Positions 25,067-36,219 of a stretch of DNA of 64,000 bases are shown here, in pieces. Positions within the stretch are counted from its first letter, which is position 1, and the number at the start of each line of letters is the position of its first letter. Position numbers and translations under genes: made by a program. The DNA comes from Diplodia intermedia (taxonomy: Eukaryota > Ascomycota > Dothideomycetes > Botryosphaeriales > Botryosphaeriaceae), in assembly GCA_021495925.1 (NCBI GenBank), contig JAKEKT010000081.1, forward strand, positions 1 to 64,000. The letters are read 5' to 3'. The notes below the pieces were generated by a model. It made no database searches and was not told the DNA's origin. It was given only the letters and a program-made list of their open reading frames with translations.

Positions 25067-26413
25067 ATGAGCTTCCTCCGCATTCCATACCCCGATGCAA
25101 CGTACGAGCCAGTGTGGTTCACACGAACGGCGCGAGTCAAGTACGTGTGCACTCTGCCGGCCTATGTACAGTGCACCTCTCGACTGACAGCCAACTCCCC
25201 CACAGCTTCTGCGAGGAGGTAAACAAACACCACCACTTCTTCGTTGTTTACAGCCAGCTTCCGGCCGGCAGTCCCCGGAACCCCAACGGCTTACCGAAAA
25301 CACACCCCCCAGGATTATCTCGTGACCCCGTACATTGCCGAATTCGTCAACACCATCACCAACGTCTCGTATGGTTAGGATGACCGTTTCTTTCATGTCG
25401 TGTTTCGTCCGTGTTCTACTGCAGAACCTCGATTTCCTGATTCGGGCGGGAGTTTGCCTATAGTGCTATACGCATGCCACGGCGTCCGCCGCCTCTTCCG
25501 CAGCAACAACCCGCACGCCGCGCTGCTCAGCCTCCCCTACCTCGGCCTCGCCGCCGTCGGCATCCTGTCCGCCGCCTTCCACGCGACGCTGACGTACGCC
25601 GGTCAGATGGGTACGTCCATCTCCTTTTCCCCCGCCATCTCCTTCTCCCTGCCCCCCCTCCCTGCCCCACACACACCCAACCAAAAAAAAAGATGGAACG
25701 CAAACGCTGATTGACGCAGCCGACGACACATCCATGATCCTCGCGACCGCCCTCGTCCTGCACCGCGCCCTCTCGCACGGGCGGTCCGCGGCGTGGACGC
25801 GCAACGCGGGCGCCGGCCTCGCCGCCGGCTTCGTCGCCTTCGCCGCCTACCACGCGTGGACGGACGAGCTGCTCGTGCACTTTTTGCTGTTCGCGGGCAT
25901 GACGGGCGCCGTGGGCGTGCGGACGAGGGGGTTGATCGGGGAACGGGAGAGGGAGTTTGGAGGCGCGGAAACGCGGCGGCTGAGGGGGTTGGCGTGGGTG
26001 GGGTTCGGTGAGTTCTCTTCTTCTGAGTCTGCTTGTTCTGCTTGTTCTTCTTCTTCTTCTCTCGTCGTTCGGCTGCGCTTAGGCGGGGTGGATGTGCGTT
26101 TTGCTGACGAAGGGGCGCCGCTCATGCAGTCTGCTCCGCCGTCGGGTACGCGCTGTGGAACGTCGACATGCACCTCTGCGATCCGCTGAGAGGCGTGAGG
26201 CGCGCCGTCGGCTTGCCCGCCGGCTTGCTGCTGGAGTTGCATGGCTGGTGGCACGTCCTGACCGCGGTTGGCGCGTACGTCTTCATGGCGCTGGTCGAGG
26301 TCTTGACGACGGAGGAGGAGGGGGATGGCGCGAAGCGGGAGGCGGCGCGCTTCGCGTGGCCGGTGGATGCGTATTTGAGGGGCAAGGGTGCGGAGGAGAA
26401 GAAGCGGACTTGA
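25067..26413 (+). CDS. Alkaline ceramidase (YPC1/YDC1/ACER family)
   Basis: Predicted 288-residue multi-span ER membrane hydrolase that cleaves (phyto)ceramide to a sphingoid base and fatty acid. Exons: 25067-25140, 25206-25218, 25313-25373, 25464-25610, 25720-26007 and 26130-26413. The second exon is only 13 nt; it completes the conserved NFCEE, which joins DYLVTPYIAEFVNTITN. Metal-site residues of the CREST superfamily are present: His89 in SAAFHATL, an Asp pair in QMADDTSM, and the late HGWWHVLT (HxxxH). WNVDMHLC precedes it. The acceptor of exon 4 could also be at 25424, but 25463 gives the family-like SYVLYACHGVRRLF. The C-terminal tail is charged and short. Confidence 0.92.
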
Positions 26414-27644
26414 TTTGCTGTTGTGCGGTTGGAGGGGTTGATTGGGGAGAGCCTGTTGAGAGAAGAGGGAGAAAGACCCGTCAAAGTCGCAGGGCAGTGC
26501 TTGCTATCGGCTTTCACTGTCTGCAGATCGGTATCGGCCATCATTGAACCAAGATAGCAAGTACTGAGTCGTGCAGGAAAGCAGAAATGCCCTCACATGG
26601 TGGCTTTCCGGGAATAGGTTGCCGCCGATCCTTGTGGAGATCACCTCTGGAGACCATATCATCATCTGCCGTTCTCAACGAGAAGCAAAAGCCTATGTAT
26701 GAACGCAACATCCTCATTTGCAGAAAGTATCATTGATACATGCACGAAGCGGGTGATAAAAGGAAATGCACACTCCGCGTCTACTTTCCATAGATTCCGC
26801 ATTATCAGAATGATATAGGCAACTAAATATCAGACCCAGTCAGGCTGACCGTTCCCTTTTCAACTTGGCGGACTGACTATGGCCAGGAAGGTTGGCCAGG
26901 ATATGGGATGTCGTCAGCCGCATCCAGCCATGTATCTCCTTTGATTTACTCTCGAAGGGGTGTAGGGTCTTAACAATAGACTGTAACTTCCGCTGCGGAC
27001 GTAGATGTAACTCGATCACAGAGGCCGGTTGCATGGTGGACTCGACCGTTGTCTTTTCCGTGCCGATAGACGATAAGTCCGGCGTCAGTATCGAGGCTGG
27101 TAGAGCACGTAAACGGCAGAGGGTATCCCAAGGCTGAATGGATCGTATGCCGATTTTACATTTCAGTCTCGATTACCGAGTTCTGCGTGGTAACCCCACG
27201 GGACTGTGTATCCACTCATGCACGCTCAAGCTTACTCATCGACACGATATTCCTTGAAAAACCAGACCAGGCGAATGCTAAGGTTGTGTATTACGGTTAA
27301 GCATGCTATTCCTTGCGGCTCGTGTTGACCGGAGCTTCTATGCGATGCATTGTCCCTGGTTCCCCAGCAACTCTTGTGGCGGATTTTTCGGCGATCAGGC
27401 TCAGCTCAGGCTGACAGGAAAACGAGGCTGGCCGTGTCAGGCGAGCATCGTGCAACGAATCAACGCAAGCTGTCCAGGTCACACTCTGTCCATCTGCGCA
27501 TCTGGGTAAATGCACAAGGCTGAAGCCCACAATATATAATCGCAACATTTCCACATCACCGCAATCTTGTCGTGCCTCATCCTTTCCGTCAACTCTACTA
27601 AGAGTGTCTTAGCCCGAATCACTATTCTGATCACCAAAGCTCAA
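26414..27644. other. Intergenic, ceramidase to small Cys-rich gene
   Basis: 1.2 kb with no firm gene. A + strand frame at about 26892-27137 reads plausibly but lacks an ATG and splice context. Its right end carries the promoter of the next gene, with a TATA-like element at 27531-27540. Confidence 0.5.
27531..27540 (+). promoter_or_regulatory. TATA-like element
   Basis: AATATATAAT lies about 105 bp upstream of the ATG at 27645, a spacing that fits a fungal core promoter. Seen in sequence; function inferred. Confidence 0.4.
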
Positions 27645-27940
27645 ATGGCTTCCTACCACAATGTCGCGGAGTGGGGCAGAAACCCCTCCCCATCTTGCTG
27701 CCAGTGCAATCAGACTATACACGACTTCAAATTTTGCGAAACAAATCTCGACTTCGACCATCTGTGCAACTTTGGGGGTATAAGGCCGCAGCCATGGGCG
27801 GGTTCGTTTGTCCACACTACAAACATGCAGCAATGACGGGTAAACCGCCTCAAGAGGCCTGCCCTTATGGACGTGTCTCCTTCTCGGACATGTCCAAGCT
27901 CAAGTATACCATCCCCCACACAGCCCTCTTCATAAAGTAG
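27645..27940 (+). CDS. Small Cys-rich protein, unknown function
   Basis: Assembled here as an 80-residue protein from exons 27645-27777 and 27831-27940. The 53-nt intron has a gtataa donor, a CACTAC branch-like element and a CATGCAG acceptor, and it joins two different open frames exactly in phase (133 + 110 nt = 81 codons). The product starts MASYHNVAEWGRNP. It has six Cys (18, 19, 21, 31, 41, 55), including a CCxC cluster, and ends in a Lys/His-containing tail. There is no signal peptide, so it is probably intracellular; the Cys could bind metal. A TATA-like element lies upstream. I do not recognise the family. Alternatively the two frames are chance, but the in-phase join argues for a gene. 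Confidence 0.5.
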
Positions 27941-28197
27941 GCCGTATATTAACGAGTTTTAGACGCCACCTCAACGACAGCAAAAAACACAACAAAAGAC
28001 AAAGAATAAGCAACTGCAAGCACTGTAAGACCTATTTCATTGACCAAAACGAGCTACGAGTCCACGAGAGTCGAGGGACCTGTACGCATGTCCCTGTTTC
28101 AAAGGGAGAAAACAAACAAACCAAACTCTATTACCGTTTGTACGCTGTGCTTTTTCCCCGTTCACCACTTCCCGCGAGTCCATTTGCCATCGATCGC

Positions 28198-29319
28198 ATG
28201 TCCAGAGAGCGCCTTCAAAGTCCCGGAGACGACGCTTTAAGCTTGTCAAGCAACATCACCACCGCAGCATCAACACCCCCCTCCTCCACCCGGCAGCCCC
28301 AGGCCTCAAACCACAGTTTGATCACCGAAACACCATCTCCGCTACCGACAAACAGTTTGCATCCGCCCACCTTTCCGGCCCCGGCGGCACTCAACAACAG
28401 CCGCGGCGCCAAACTAAGCACCAGATTCATGGATCTGAAGAGCAAGATCCAAGCCCACCTCACCACCCTGCAAAACAACCTCCTCCTCATCTCCGAGCTC
28501 GACGGCCCATCCACCGCCGTGAAGAACAACGTGCTAGAAGACATCAACAAAGGCCTCGAGCTCCAAAGCAACAAACTGCATGGTATCACCACCAGCACCG
28601 AATCCGAGCCCTCGGGAATCTCATCGTCATCAACAGCCACGTCGTCAACGACATCGTTAACATCATCATCATCTTGCTCCGCCATGGACCACCACTCCGC
28701 AGGCGAACCCCTCTTCCCGCCCACCACGCCCGCCTTTCCCCCACCGTCACCGCCGCCAGCAACGTCTCTACGCGCGCACGCGGCTCCGCCACAAGCCGAC
28801 GCATCATCAAAGAAGAGAGCGGGCCCACCACCTCACCGACAACAACAACGCAACCGGAAAAGGAGGAGACACAGCAGCGGCAGCAGCAGCACCGGCGGCA
28901 CCGGCAACAACAAAGCCGATACCTCAGACGCCGCAGAAAAATCCAACCAGGGAGTCTCAGTCTCCTCCTCTGCAAGCCGCAACCGGCTTTTGCAGCAACA
29001 GCAGCAGCAGGAACAAACCGCACCACCACCACCACCACCACCACCGCCTCCCCCGACGATTTCGTCGTCGTCGCCATCGGTTTTTCGAGACGACGACATC
29101 TGCGACGCCGGAGACGTGTTTGATCTGCCGTTCGTCGACTGGTTATGCGGCACGACGACGGCTGAGGGTGCTGGCGCCTTTCCGGATGGGTTTGGCCTTG
29201 ACCCGACGATGGACGTTGGTGTGCAACGGTGGTGGTGGCTACGGCTAGATGATGATGATGATGATGATGATGGCTTCGACAGTACCAGGAGGAGCTACGA
29301 GGACGCATTGTTCAACTAG
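28198..29319 (+). CDS. Low-complexity, probably disordered protein
   Basis: Single-exon ORF of 373 residues from the ATG at 28198. The family is not recognised. The N-terminal third is Ser/Thr/Pro-rich. One stretch looks structured (about 77-125: STRFMDLKSKIQAHL and following), with the heptad spacing of a short helix. A basic segment (RNRKRRRHSSG) could be a nuclear localisation signal. Then come a poly-Gln run, a poly-Pro run (CCA repeats at about 29022-29045), an acidic/aromatic segment (FDLPFVDWLC) and a poly-Asp run near the C-terminus. Nuclear location and a regulatory role are guesses from composition. Repeat-coded tracts may vary between strains. Confidence 0.6.
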   Translation: MSRERLQSPGDDALSLSSNITTAASTPPSSTRQPQASNHSLITETPSPLPTNSLHPPTFPAPAALNNSRGAKLSTRFMDLKSKIQAHLTTLQNNLLLISELDGPSTAVKNNVLEDINKGLELQSNKLHGITTSTESEPSGISSSSTATSSTTSLTSSSSCSAMDHHSAGEPLFPPTTPAFPPPSPPPATSLRAHAAPPQADASSKKRAGPPPHRQQQRNRKRRRHSSGSSSTGGTGNNKADTSDAAEKSNQGVSVSSSASRNRLLQQQQQQEQTAPPPPPPPPPPPTISSSSPSVFRDDDICDAGDVFDLPFVDWLCGTTTAEGAGAFPDGFGLDPTMDVGVQRWWWLRLDDDDDDDDGFDSTRRSYEDALFN

Positions 29320-29815
29320 TGTGGTTTGTGGCTAGGCGACGACGACCCGTTTCGCGAATTTATGGTTTGGATATTACGCTTACTGAGGGCCGCTTTATGA
29401 GGACCGCTTTGATGGGACTGGCGTTTGCTTCTCTTTACTATTGTTTTTCTCCTCACTTCCCAAACATTCAGCAATGGTCAAAAACATAGGAAAGATCCAA
29501 AAATCACATTAAAAAAAAACGAAGCGTTTTCTTGTCTTTAGGTTCCGCTCTAGAGTTGAGGTTGGCATTTTCTCTCATCTCTATTTCCCTCGTATTTTTA
29601 TCATCATCTCCTCAGCTTCAGTATATTCAGCAAAAGCAAAAAAAAAAAAATGCCTATCATGACTTCAAGATGCAACAAAAGCAACCAGCCCACTCTCCGC
29701 TCTCTCCCCTTGATCAGACAGCCAGTCAGTATACTTACCGACAACGTCCCATGCATTACGCCCCTCCTCTCCCCTCCCCTCCCCAGTGCGGATGCAAAAC
29801 CTCACCCCTCACCCC
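29320..29815. other. Intergenic between convergent genes
   Basis: 496 bp of 3' flanking sequence for the disordered-protein gene and the OB-fold gene. It contains A-runs and a C-rich stretch from about 29760. No gene seen. Confidence 0.5.
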
Positions 29816-30681
29816 TCACTCCCTCACCCCCAACACACACAACCTCCCCACCCCCACCCCCTCACCCCCATCTCCATCCCCATCCCCAGTACCGACCCCA
29901 GCCCCACCGACCCCCCACCCCTCCGCCCACCCCACCACCAACGTCACCCTCACCCACGCCATCCTCGCCTCCAACCTCTTCAAAACCTCAACGACGGCGG
30001 CGGCCGCGATACTGTCGTCGTCGTCGCCCGTCTCGTCAGCCGCCACCATTTCAAGCAGAAGCTCCGCCACGCTGCAGCCGAACAGCTGCTCCCACGCCTC
30101 GGGCGCGACGACGAGCCGGCCGGCCGCCACGGCGCCGGTTTCGTCGAGGACGGGGCCGAGGATGTAGGGGTTGAGTTCGAGAGGGACGGGGACGGGGACG
30201 GTGGCGGCGGGCTTCTTCTGTCGGTTGTTGTTGTTGCCGTGGTGGTGGGTCCTGTTGGTTCCGTTGTCGAGGGGGAAGGGGGGAGGAGGAGGAGGAGGAG
30301 CAGTGGCCACCGAAGCGGTGGTGGTGGAGGAACGGAGGAGGAGGTGGTTGGCGGAAGATGGCGAGGTTGAAGAGGAAGAAGAGTTCGACGACGAATCCGA
30401 ACACCACGCGCACCGCCCCACGACGGCGTTCGCGAACACGGCGCCGCCGCACCCCGCGCACCTCCCGCACGCCAGCGCGCCGCGCCGGAACAGCTCGACG
30501 AGATTCACCCCCGTCAGGACGACGCTGACGAAACCGACGACGAGGCCGTTCTGCTGCTGTCGTCCCAGTCCCAGTCCCAGCCGCCCCCGCCGCCGCGCAA
30601 CCTCGTCGATATCCGCGAGCCGATACAACACCCTCTCCTCGGCGCCCTCAATCTCCGCAAGCGGCGGGAAGGGGAAGGGTA

Positions 30682-30713
<32 letters not shown>

Positions 30714-32292
30714 AAACACGACGCAACCGTACAAGGCGAAGACGAAGAAGCCGCCGCCGCTGGCAGCAACAACCGCCGCGCCCAGCCACGCAACCACTCG
30801 GCGTCCCTCAGCGGGGCGGGGTCGATTTCGACGAGCGAGGCGGCGGTGAGGGAGAGCCGGAGGTGCGTTGGTGGTGAGCCTTCTTCGCTGCCGCCTGCGA
30901 CGACGCCTGAGAGGACGAATGATGACGATGACGAGGATGACGACGACGAGGAGGAAGATGTTGGGGAGTACGAGACGCGGCACCCTGCACGGGTGAGGAG
31001 GAGGATGGTGGTGTGGGGGATCCAGGAGGCGGCGGAGGGGGAGGCGGCGGCGGCGTCCCAGAGGGTGAGGGAGGCTTCGGACAGGGCGGCGCTGGAGGTG
31101 TGGTCGAGGAGGTGGACGGTTGTCGTGGCAGCGGTTGTGGCGTCTTTGCGGGTGACTGTGGAGAGAGCCCGGGGGTTAGTTGGGGATCTTATACGCGTCC
31201 TTGCGTTTGTCGTGGTGGTGATGGTGATGAATGATGATGGGTATTGAGGGCAAAGAAAAAAGTACGAGAGGAGAGGGAGGCGGCATGGGAGAGGGGATAA
31301 CCCACCCTTCTTCCTCGCGCCCACGCTCTTCACGCACACCAGCACCTTCGCATCGGCCTTCTTGTACCCGCCGTTCGCAAACGCCGCCAGCGTCATCAGC
31401 TCGCTTCCGCCCTCGCCGCCTCCAAGTGGCCTACGGCACCTCGCCCGATTCTCCACACCGTCCGGATGGATCTGGACATGGCAGCCACGCTCGCGCTCGG
31501 GAAAGACGCTCGTATACAGCGCCAGCGACTTTCCGCCGTCACCTCCACCATCACCACCAGCCGCATGCTCAGGAGCCCGGCCGAGAGTGACGTGCGTAGT
31601 CCAGACAGTGACCAGCGAGCCGAGATGCAGCGGACAAGGGCGGCTCAAGTGCCAGATGCGGACCTAAAACGCAACAACCATCATCATCAGCATCGTCGTC
31701 CCATTAGTAGTCCCTACCGAAAAAAAAAGAGAAAAAAAAAAGAGGCAAAAACCAGACTCGAACTCACCACAACAACCCCATCCCCATCCCCAACCGCACA
31801 CCTCACGCACCCCACCGCGCCCCTCGGCATATTACTCCTCATCGTCGTCGTCGTCGGTGGTGGTGGGCTGTACACGTTCAACACCCTCCCCGTGAAACAC
31901 ACGCGTTCGTCCGCCACCGTCTTCGTCGGCCCGAGGTCTTTCAGCGAGACGGCCTTGTACGGGACGCCGTGCGGTGGGGTGAAGGGGCCGGTCCAGAGGA
32001 GGGATGTGGGAGAAGGAGGTGACGCTGTGGAATCGGTGGTGGTGGAATTGGTGGTGGACGACGAGATTTCGGCGGGGGTGAAGCCGTCGCCGGGGATGAA
32101 GGCTGTGGTGGTGGTGGTGGAGGAAGCGGGTGTTGGTTGAGGTTGAGGTGCATGGTGGGGAGAGCTGGGGTCGTGGTTGCTGCTGCTGGTGTGGGGTGGT
32201 AGTGGTGGCGGTGGTTGGGCAGAGGATTGAGATCGTGCGGGTGAGGAGAGAGGAGGGAAGTAAGATTGGATGGAAGCTGATTGCGATGGCAT
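29816..32292 (-). CDS. Multi-OB-fold protein with zinc-ribbon, RPA1/SHLD2-like architecture
   Basis: Predicted 727-residue protein; exons on the minus strand 32292-31807, 31663-31306 and 31155-29816, giving 728 codons in one frame. The first donor (gtgagg) is the best of several close candidates. The N-terminal 100 residues are disordered (Ser/Thr/Pro). An OB-like region (about 115-280) has RVCFTGRVLNVY, VRIWHLSRPCPLHLGSLVTV and LYTSVFPERERGCHVQIH. A second (about 285-345) has TVHLLDHTS, ASLTLWDAA and PHTTILLLTRAG, typical of RPA-type OB strands. After Ser-rich spacers comes a Cys cluster (about 511-533: CGRCAGC...CAWC), then YILGPVLDETG and WEQLFGCSVAELL, as in the RPA1 C-terminal OB fold. 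A single-stranded DNA-binding role in genome maintenance is inferred; the family name is uncertain. Confidence 0.75.
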
Positions 32293-32689
32293 GGCGGTGG
32301 GGAATTCGGGCGATCGGTGGGGAACGAGTGCAGGAAATGAGTGGGTTGAGTGAGGCACAAAGTGAGAGTGCAAAGTGAAGTGAAGCGCAGAGTGGGCATC
32401 GACGGGAACAAAACGGCGCTAGCGAAACACATTAGGCAACATCACAACCATCACACACAAAGCAAACGAAACATGTTGCGCAGATTCTTTTTTGGATTCA
32501 GATGTGATAAAGAGCGACTGCAGTGAAGCACGAGATGGACACAAGGAGAAAAGCCCACCACAACCACCGCGTTGAAGCACGCGGTCATGGCCACCCACGG
32601 GCAATCGCCGTCACACGCTGATGTTGGATTGCAGCGCGTAACCTCTCCTCACCGCACATTGCTCTCAGAGTCGAGCCGCGGCACGACGC
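32293..32689. other. Intergenic, INO1 3' end to OB-fold gene 5' end
   Basis: 397 bp between two minus-strand genes; it holds the OB-fold gene promoter and the INO1 3' UTR. A GAGTG/AAGTG-rich stretch lies at about 32328-32395. No gene seen. Confidence 0.5.
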
Positions 32690-34345
32690 TTAGTGAGCGA
32701 ACAGCTTGTGCTCGAGCGTCATGTCGTTCTCAGGCTCGAGGCCGACGCAAGCACGGAAAATGTTCATCATGGCGTTGCGCTGCTTGGCCAACGCGTTGAC
32801 CACGGGCGTACCCGGGGGAGTGAGCGGGGCCTACCAGGACGGGTTAGCGACATCAACCTCACCTCGATCAGGAAGAAAGCTTACCTTGAGCATGAAGCTC
32901 AGAATGCTCAGCACGCTGTGGAAGCCGGCGTACTCGGTCTCGGCAGTCTTCCACTGGATGCGCGTCATCATCTCGGCGACGAGGACGAGGTCGATGATCA
33001 GCGGGCTGGCCAGGAGCGAGTCCTCGCACACGTTGAACATGCTGATGGTCTGGTGTCCGCCCATGAAGATCTCGGCGTAGTACTCGTCCAGCGCGCGCTT
33101 GTTGTCGCCGACGGCGGGCATGTACTTGATGACGACGCAGTGGTCGGGGTGCTCGCCCTCCTCGTACAGCACGTTGTTGGCCGCCACCATGTCGTCGACG
33201 ACGTTGGACTTGCTGATCTCCTTGCTGCGGAACTGCTTCTGGCTGCTGAGGTTCATGCCGTCGTTGTTGCCCAGGTGGTTGTACGACGCGATGCTGGTGA
33301 GCTTGATGCCGGCGTTGATCATGAAGTCGACGAGCGCCGACTTCATCTTGGTCTGCCCAGACTTGAAATCATCACCGCCGATAAAGGCGCTGTGCTTCTC
33401 GGCAAGCTCAATGGCGCCGGGAACGAACGTGTTCTGGGGCGAGCCGTTGATGAAGGGAACCTGGTCGAGGATGCAAGCAACAGCAAAGACGGTCGAGGGA
33501 GAGACCTCCTCGTGACCATCCTTGATAGCCTGCAGCAGATTCTCGGCCGTGTCGTTGATGCCGGGCAGAATGTCCGCGTAGCGCTCGGTGTTGGCAGTCC
33601 ACTGAACAATCACCTTGTCAAGGTTGTTGGCAGCCTTGAAATCCTGGATGTCCTTGCGGATCTTCTCCACATGGTCCCAGCAAGCCTTGTCGCCGGGCAG
33701 AACGTTGTCAGCACGAGCCTCCTGGTTTGCCGCGATGAAGTCCGGGTAGTACACGCTGGGAAGCGGCTTGATAGTCGCCATTTCCTTGCGCACCATGTTC
33801 TTGAGCGTAGGCTCCAGGACGCAGGCACGGTCCGCAGCATCCGCCAGGTTCATGCCGCTGATGTCCCAGCCGCCAACGACGAGATCGTTGGGGTGGACCA
33901 TCGGCAGCAGCTGATTGAACGGAATGTTGATTTCCTTGCCCGTCCGGGGATCAGTGCCGAGCTTGACGGTGGAGGCCATGATCATAGAGCCGTAGTAGTT
34001 TGCAGACTGCTGACCCTCGCGAGTATCCCAGACGAGGCCGCGCTTGTTGGCGAGGATACCGGCGGTGACGGTGGTGCCGTTGTTGCCGCCCAGACCCACG
34101 AGCATCATGCCGACCCTGGGGACCTTGCGGTCCACCTTGAAGTCGTACACCGTCTCCTTGGGCGTGGCGACGAACTTGCCGTCCTTGGTGTCGACCTCGG
34201 TGGTGCGGTAAGTGTAGCGGCTCTTGATCTCGGCGTCTGTGTACGTGACGTTGGGCGAGTTGACGACAAACGACTCCTTGGGCGTGGCGCTCGACGACCA
34301 CTTTCCATCCCCCTTCGCATAGCCGACTTCAGCGTGAGGTGCCAT
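32690..34345 (-). CDS. INO1: Inositol-3-phosphate synthase
   Basis: Predicted 533-residue NAD-dependent enzyme converting glucose 6-phosphate to 1D-myo-inositol 3-phosphate, the first step of inositol and phosphatidylinositol synthesis. Two exons on the minus strand, 34345-32885 and 32830-32690, separated by a 54-nt GT-AG intron with a CTAAC branch site. The NAD-binding motif GLGGNNGTT is at 84-92. Further family blocks include NYYGSMIMASTVKLG, GWDISGMNLADA, VQWTANTERY, FVPGAIELAE, SYNHLGNNDGMNLS and SKSNVVDDMV. The short last exon codes for the conserved PPGTPVVNALAKQR and the terminal LEPENDMTLEHKLF. Length equals that of yeast Ino1 (533). No UAS-INO consensus was confirmed upstream. Confidence 0.97.
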
Positions 34346-36219
34346 GTTGACTGTTGACTTTGGTTTCCGCTAAAGTGGGTGATTTAACGGATGTAGGGGC
34401 AATCCGACGCTCCTCCAGAGGGGGAAGTACGTCGGCCGGCGAAGGGGTGATGGACGCTGGGAGGGGGTTAGCCGTTGTTTGCCTGGGTCTTGGACGACTG
34501 CACTTACGAGTTAAGGAGATTGGAGAAAATCGTGACGACTGGGCAATGGCCCGGGGTGATTGGTGGTTGAGGTTTGGGGAGGGATGGGAATCACGCTTTG
34601 CGGTGCTTCGGTTGGCAGAGAAAGGTGGTCGTGGAGGAAGGGAGCGGGTGGGCAGCGGGTAGGCAGCGCTTTATAGCCCTCACGCCAGTCGCCGGTCAGT
34701 AGTTCGTTGACGCAGGCCGGGCTAGCGGGGTACTGCTTTTGGCGCGGGGCACCACAGAGCAGTCGGGGGCCGTGCATGGTGCTCATCCGTGGGCAAGCGA
34801 CTGGCCGGTGGGCTAGGAGCGAGGAGGATTAATCAAGGCGGCGCGTGTGCAAAGTCGCGGTGAAGGTGAATCGAACGGGTCGCGGCGGGCGTGTCCTGCA
34901 GCTCCTGCAGCTCGTCGAATCCGCTGGCGCCCGGCACCCACGCGCCATGCCCAAAGCAATGCCTCGGCCCTGCGCCAACAGGGGCCGCCCAGTCTTTTTC
35001 AACCACAACTCGCGCCAGCTTCGAAAAAGACGCGGTTGCGAGCGCGCTTGCGAGCCTCCCACGTGCACTGCATCCCGGGTGGGGCTCTGTCTCGCTGATC
35101 CTCTGCTGACCGACGATTGGAGGAACCACATTATTGACGCGTGTGCTGCCTGTGAACGCCGCAGCCCGCTGGCGCCGCTTGGCAACCTGCAGTGCCTTCT
35201 CAATAAAGCGACCCTGTGCCTGTGCCTTGCAGTTGTTGCTGCGTGTCAAGCTGACTCGAATCATCCATGACTCCGGCGGGTATGCGTCAATGTTATTAGC
35301 CGCAAACCCGCATACTCACATGGAATCAATCGCCAGGCCGGGGGTTCCGGAGCGCCGTTCACACCTCGTCATGACATCAATGAGGTGAACCGTTGCATGG
35401 GCATAACCGGCGTGCGCCGCAAGATCGGAGTGGCGCCGACGGGACGACAAGGTGCATAAACCCAACAGTTGCCCGCGTGTGTACACATCGTTGTTTACTG
35501 GAATGTTCGTTGTTTCAATTATCCTACAAGCTAGGTACGCTAAAATTCGCCTTCGCTTCTTCGCCTTATCCCAAAACTTTTCCGTGACATCCATTCACCC
35601 GAAATCCACCTGCAAACAGATAAGACATTAGACCAGCCCTTTCCCCGGCTGCGATACCCAACCCTCGTTGCGCAAGAAACTCCTCCCCTACCGCCTCCGA
35701 ACTCTCATGCAAACGCTGGCATCGATAAAGACCAAGAGTAGCGAAACATCATGCAGCCATGGCCAAAACTGAAAAGGAAAAATGAAGAAGAGGGTATATC
35801 CAGATATGAGCCCACCCAAGATGAAAGGGGTATATCGAGAAGGGTATATAACTCAAACGGAAACCGGAGGATGCGATGCAGTTGGTCAACATGCAAGGAA
35901 ACTGGAACCTTCGAATGATCGGACTGATGAGCGACAAAGGAAAAGAAAAGATGCGAGCGCCGGAAGATGCAATGGTTGCGAGAGGTCCGAGAGTCGAGTG
36001 AAAGATAAGCGAGGGTTTGGCCATGCAATGTCCCGAAGAAGACCCATCGCCTGAGTAGGGAGATTTCCAGAATAGGGTGGGTCTGGAACCGGCACGGAGA
36101 TGACCCAAGAGCCGCCTCGTAAATAGACGCTTCGGTGCCCAAGCGTCGCGTCGAAGCAATACTTCGCAACGCCCCAAAAATAAGGGTGATCAATGCAAGC
36201 CCTCTCCATACGGGGTCGC
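34346..36219. other. Intergenic upstream of INO1
   Basis: 1.87 kb between the INO1 start and the stop of the LIM gene (both minus strand). It should hold the INO1 promoter; one E-box-like CACGTG occurs at about 35058-35063. Short frames on both strands overlap and match nothing known. Confidence 0.5.

Noticed and set aside
26892..27137. 81-codon + strand frame with several Cys
   Set aside because: No ATG (opens with TTG), no splice site upstream in phase and no leader; could not be supported.
31735..31775. Possible tRNA 3' part on the minus strand (GAGTTCGAGTCTGG followed by T-runs)
   Set aside because: The T-stem does not pair and no anticodon or D arm lies upstream; the stretch falls inside an intron of the OB-fold gene.
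32693..34357. 554-codon frame antisense to INO1
   Set aside because: Exact shadow of the INO1 exons; the sense strand carries unmistakable Ino1 motifs.
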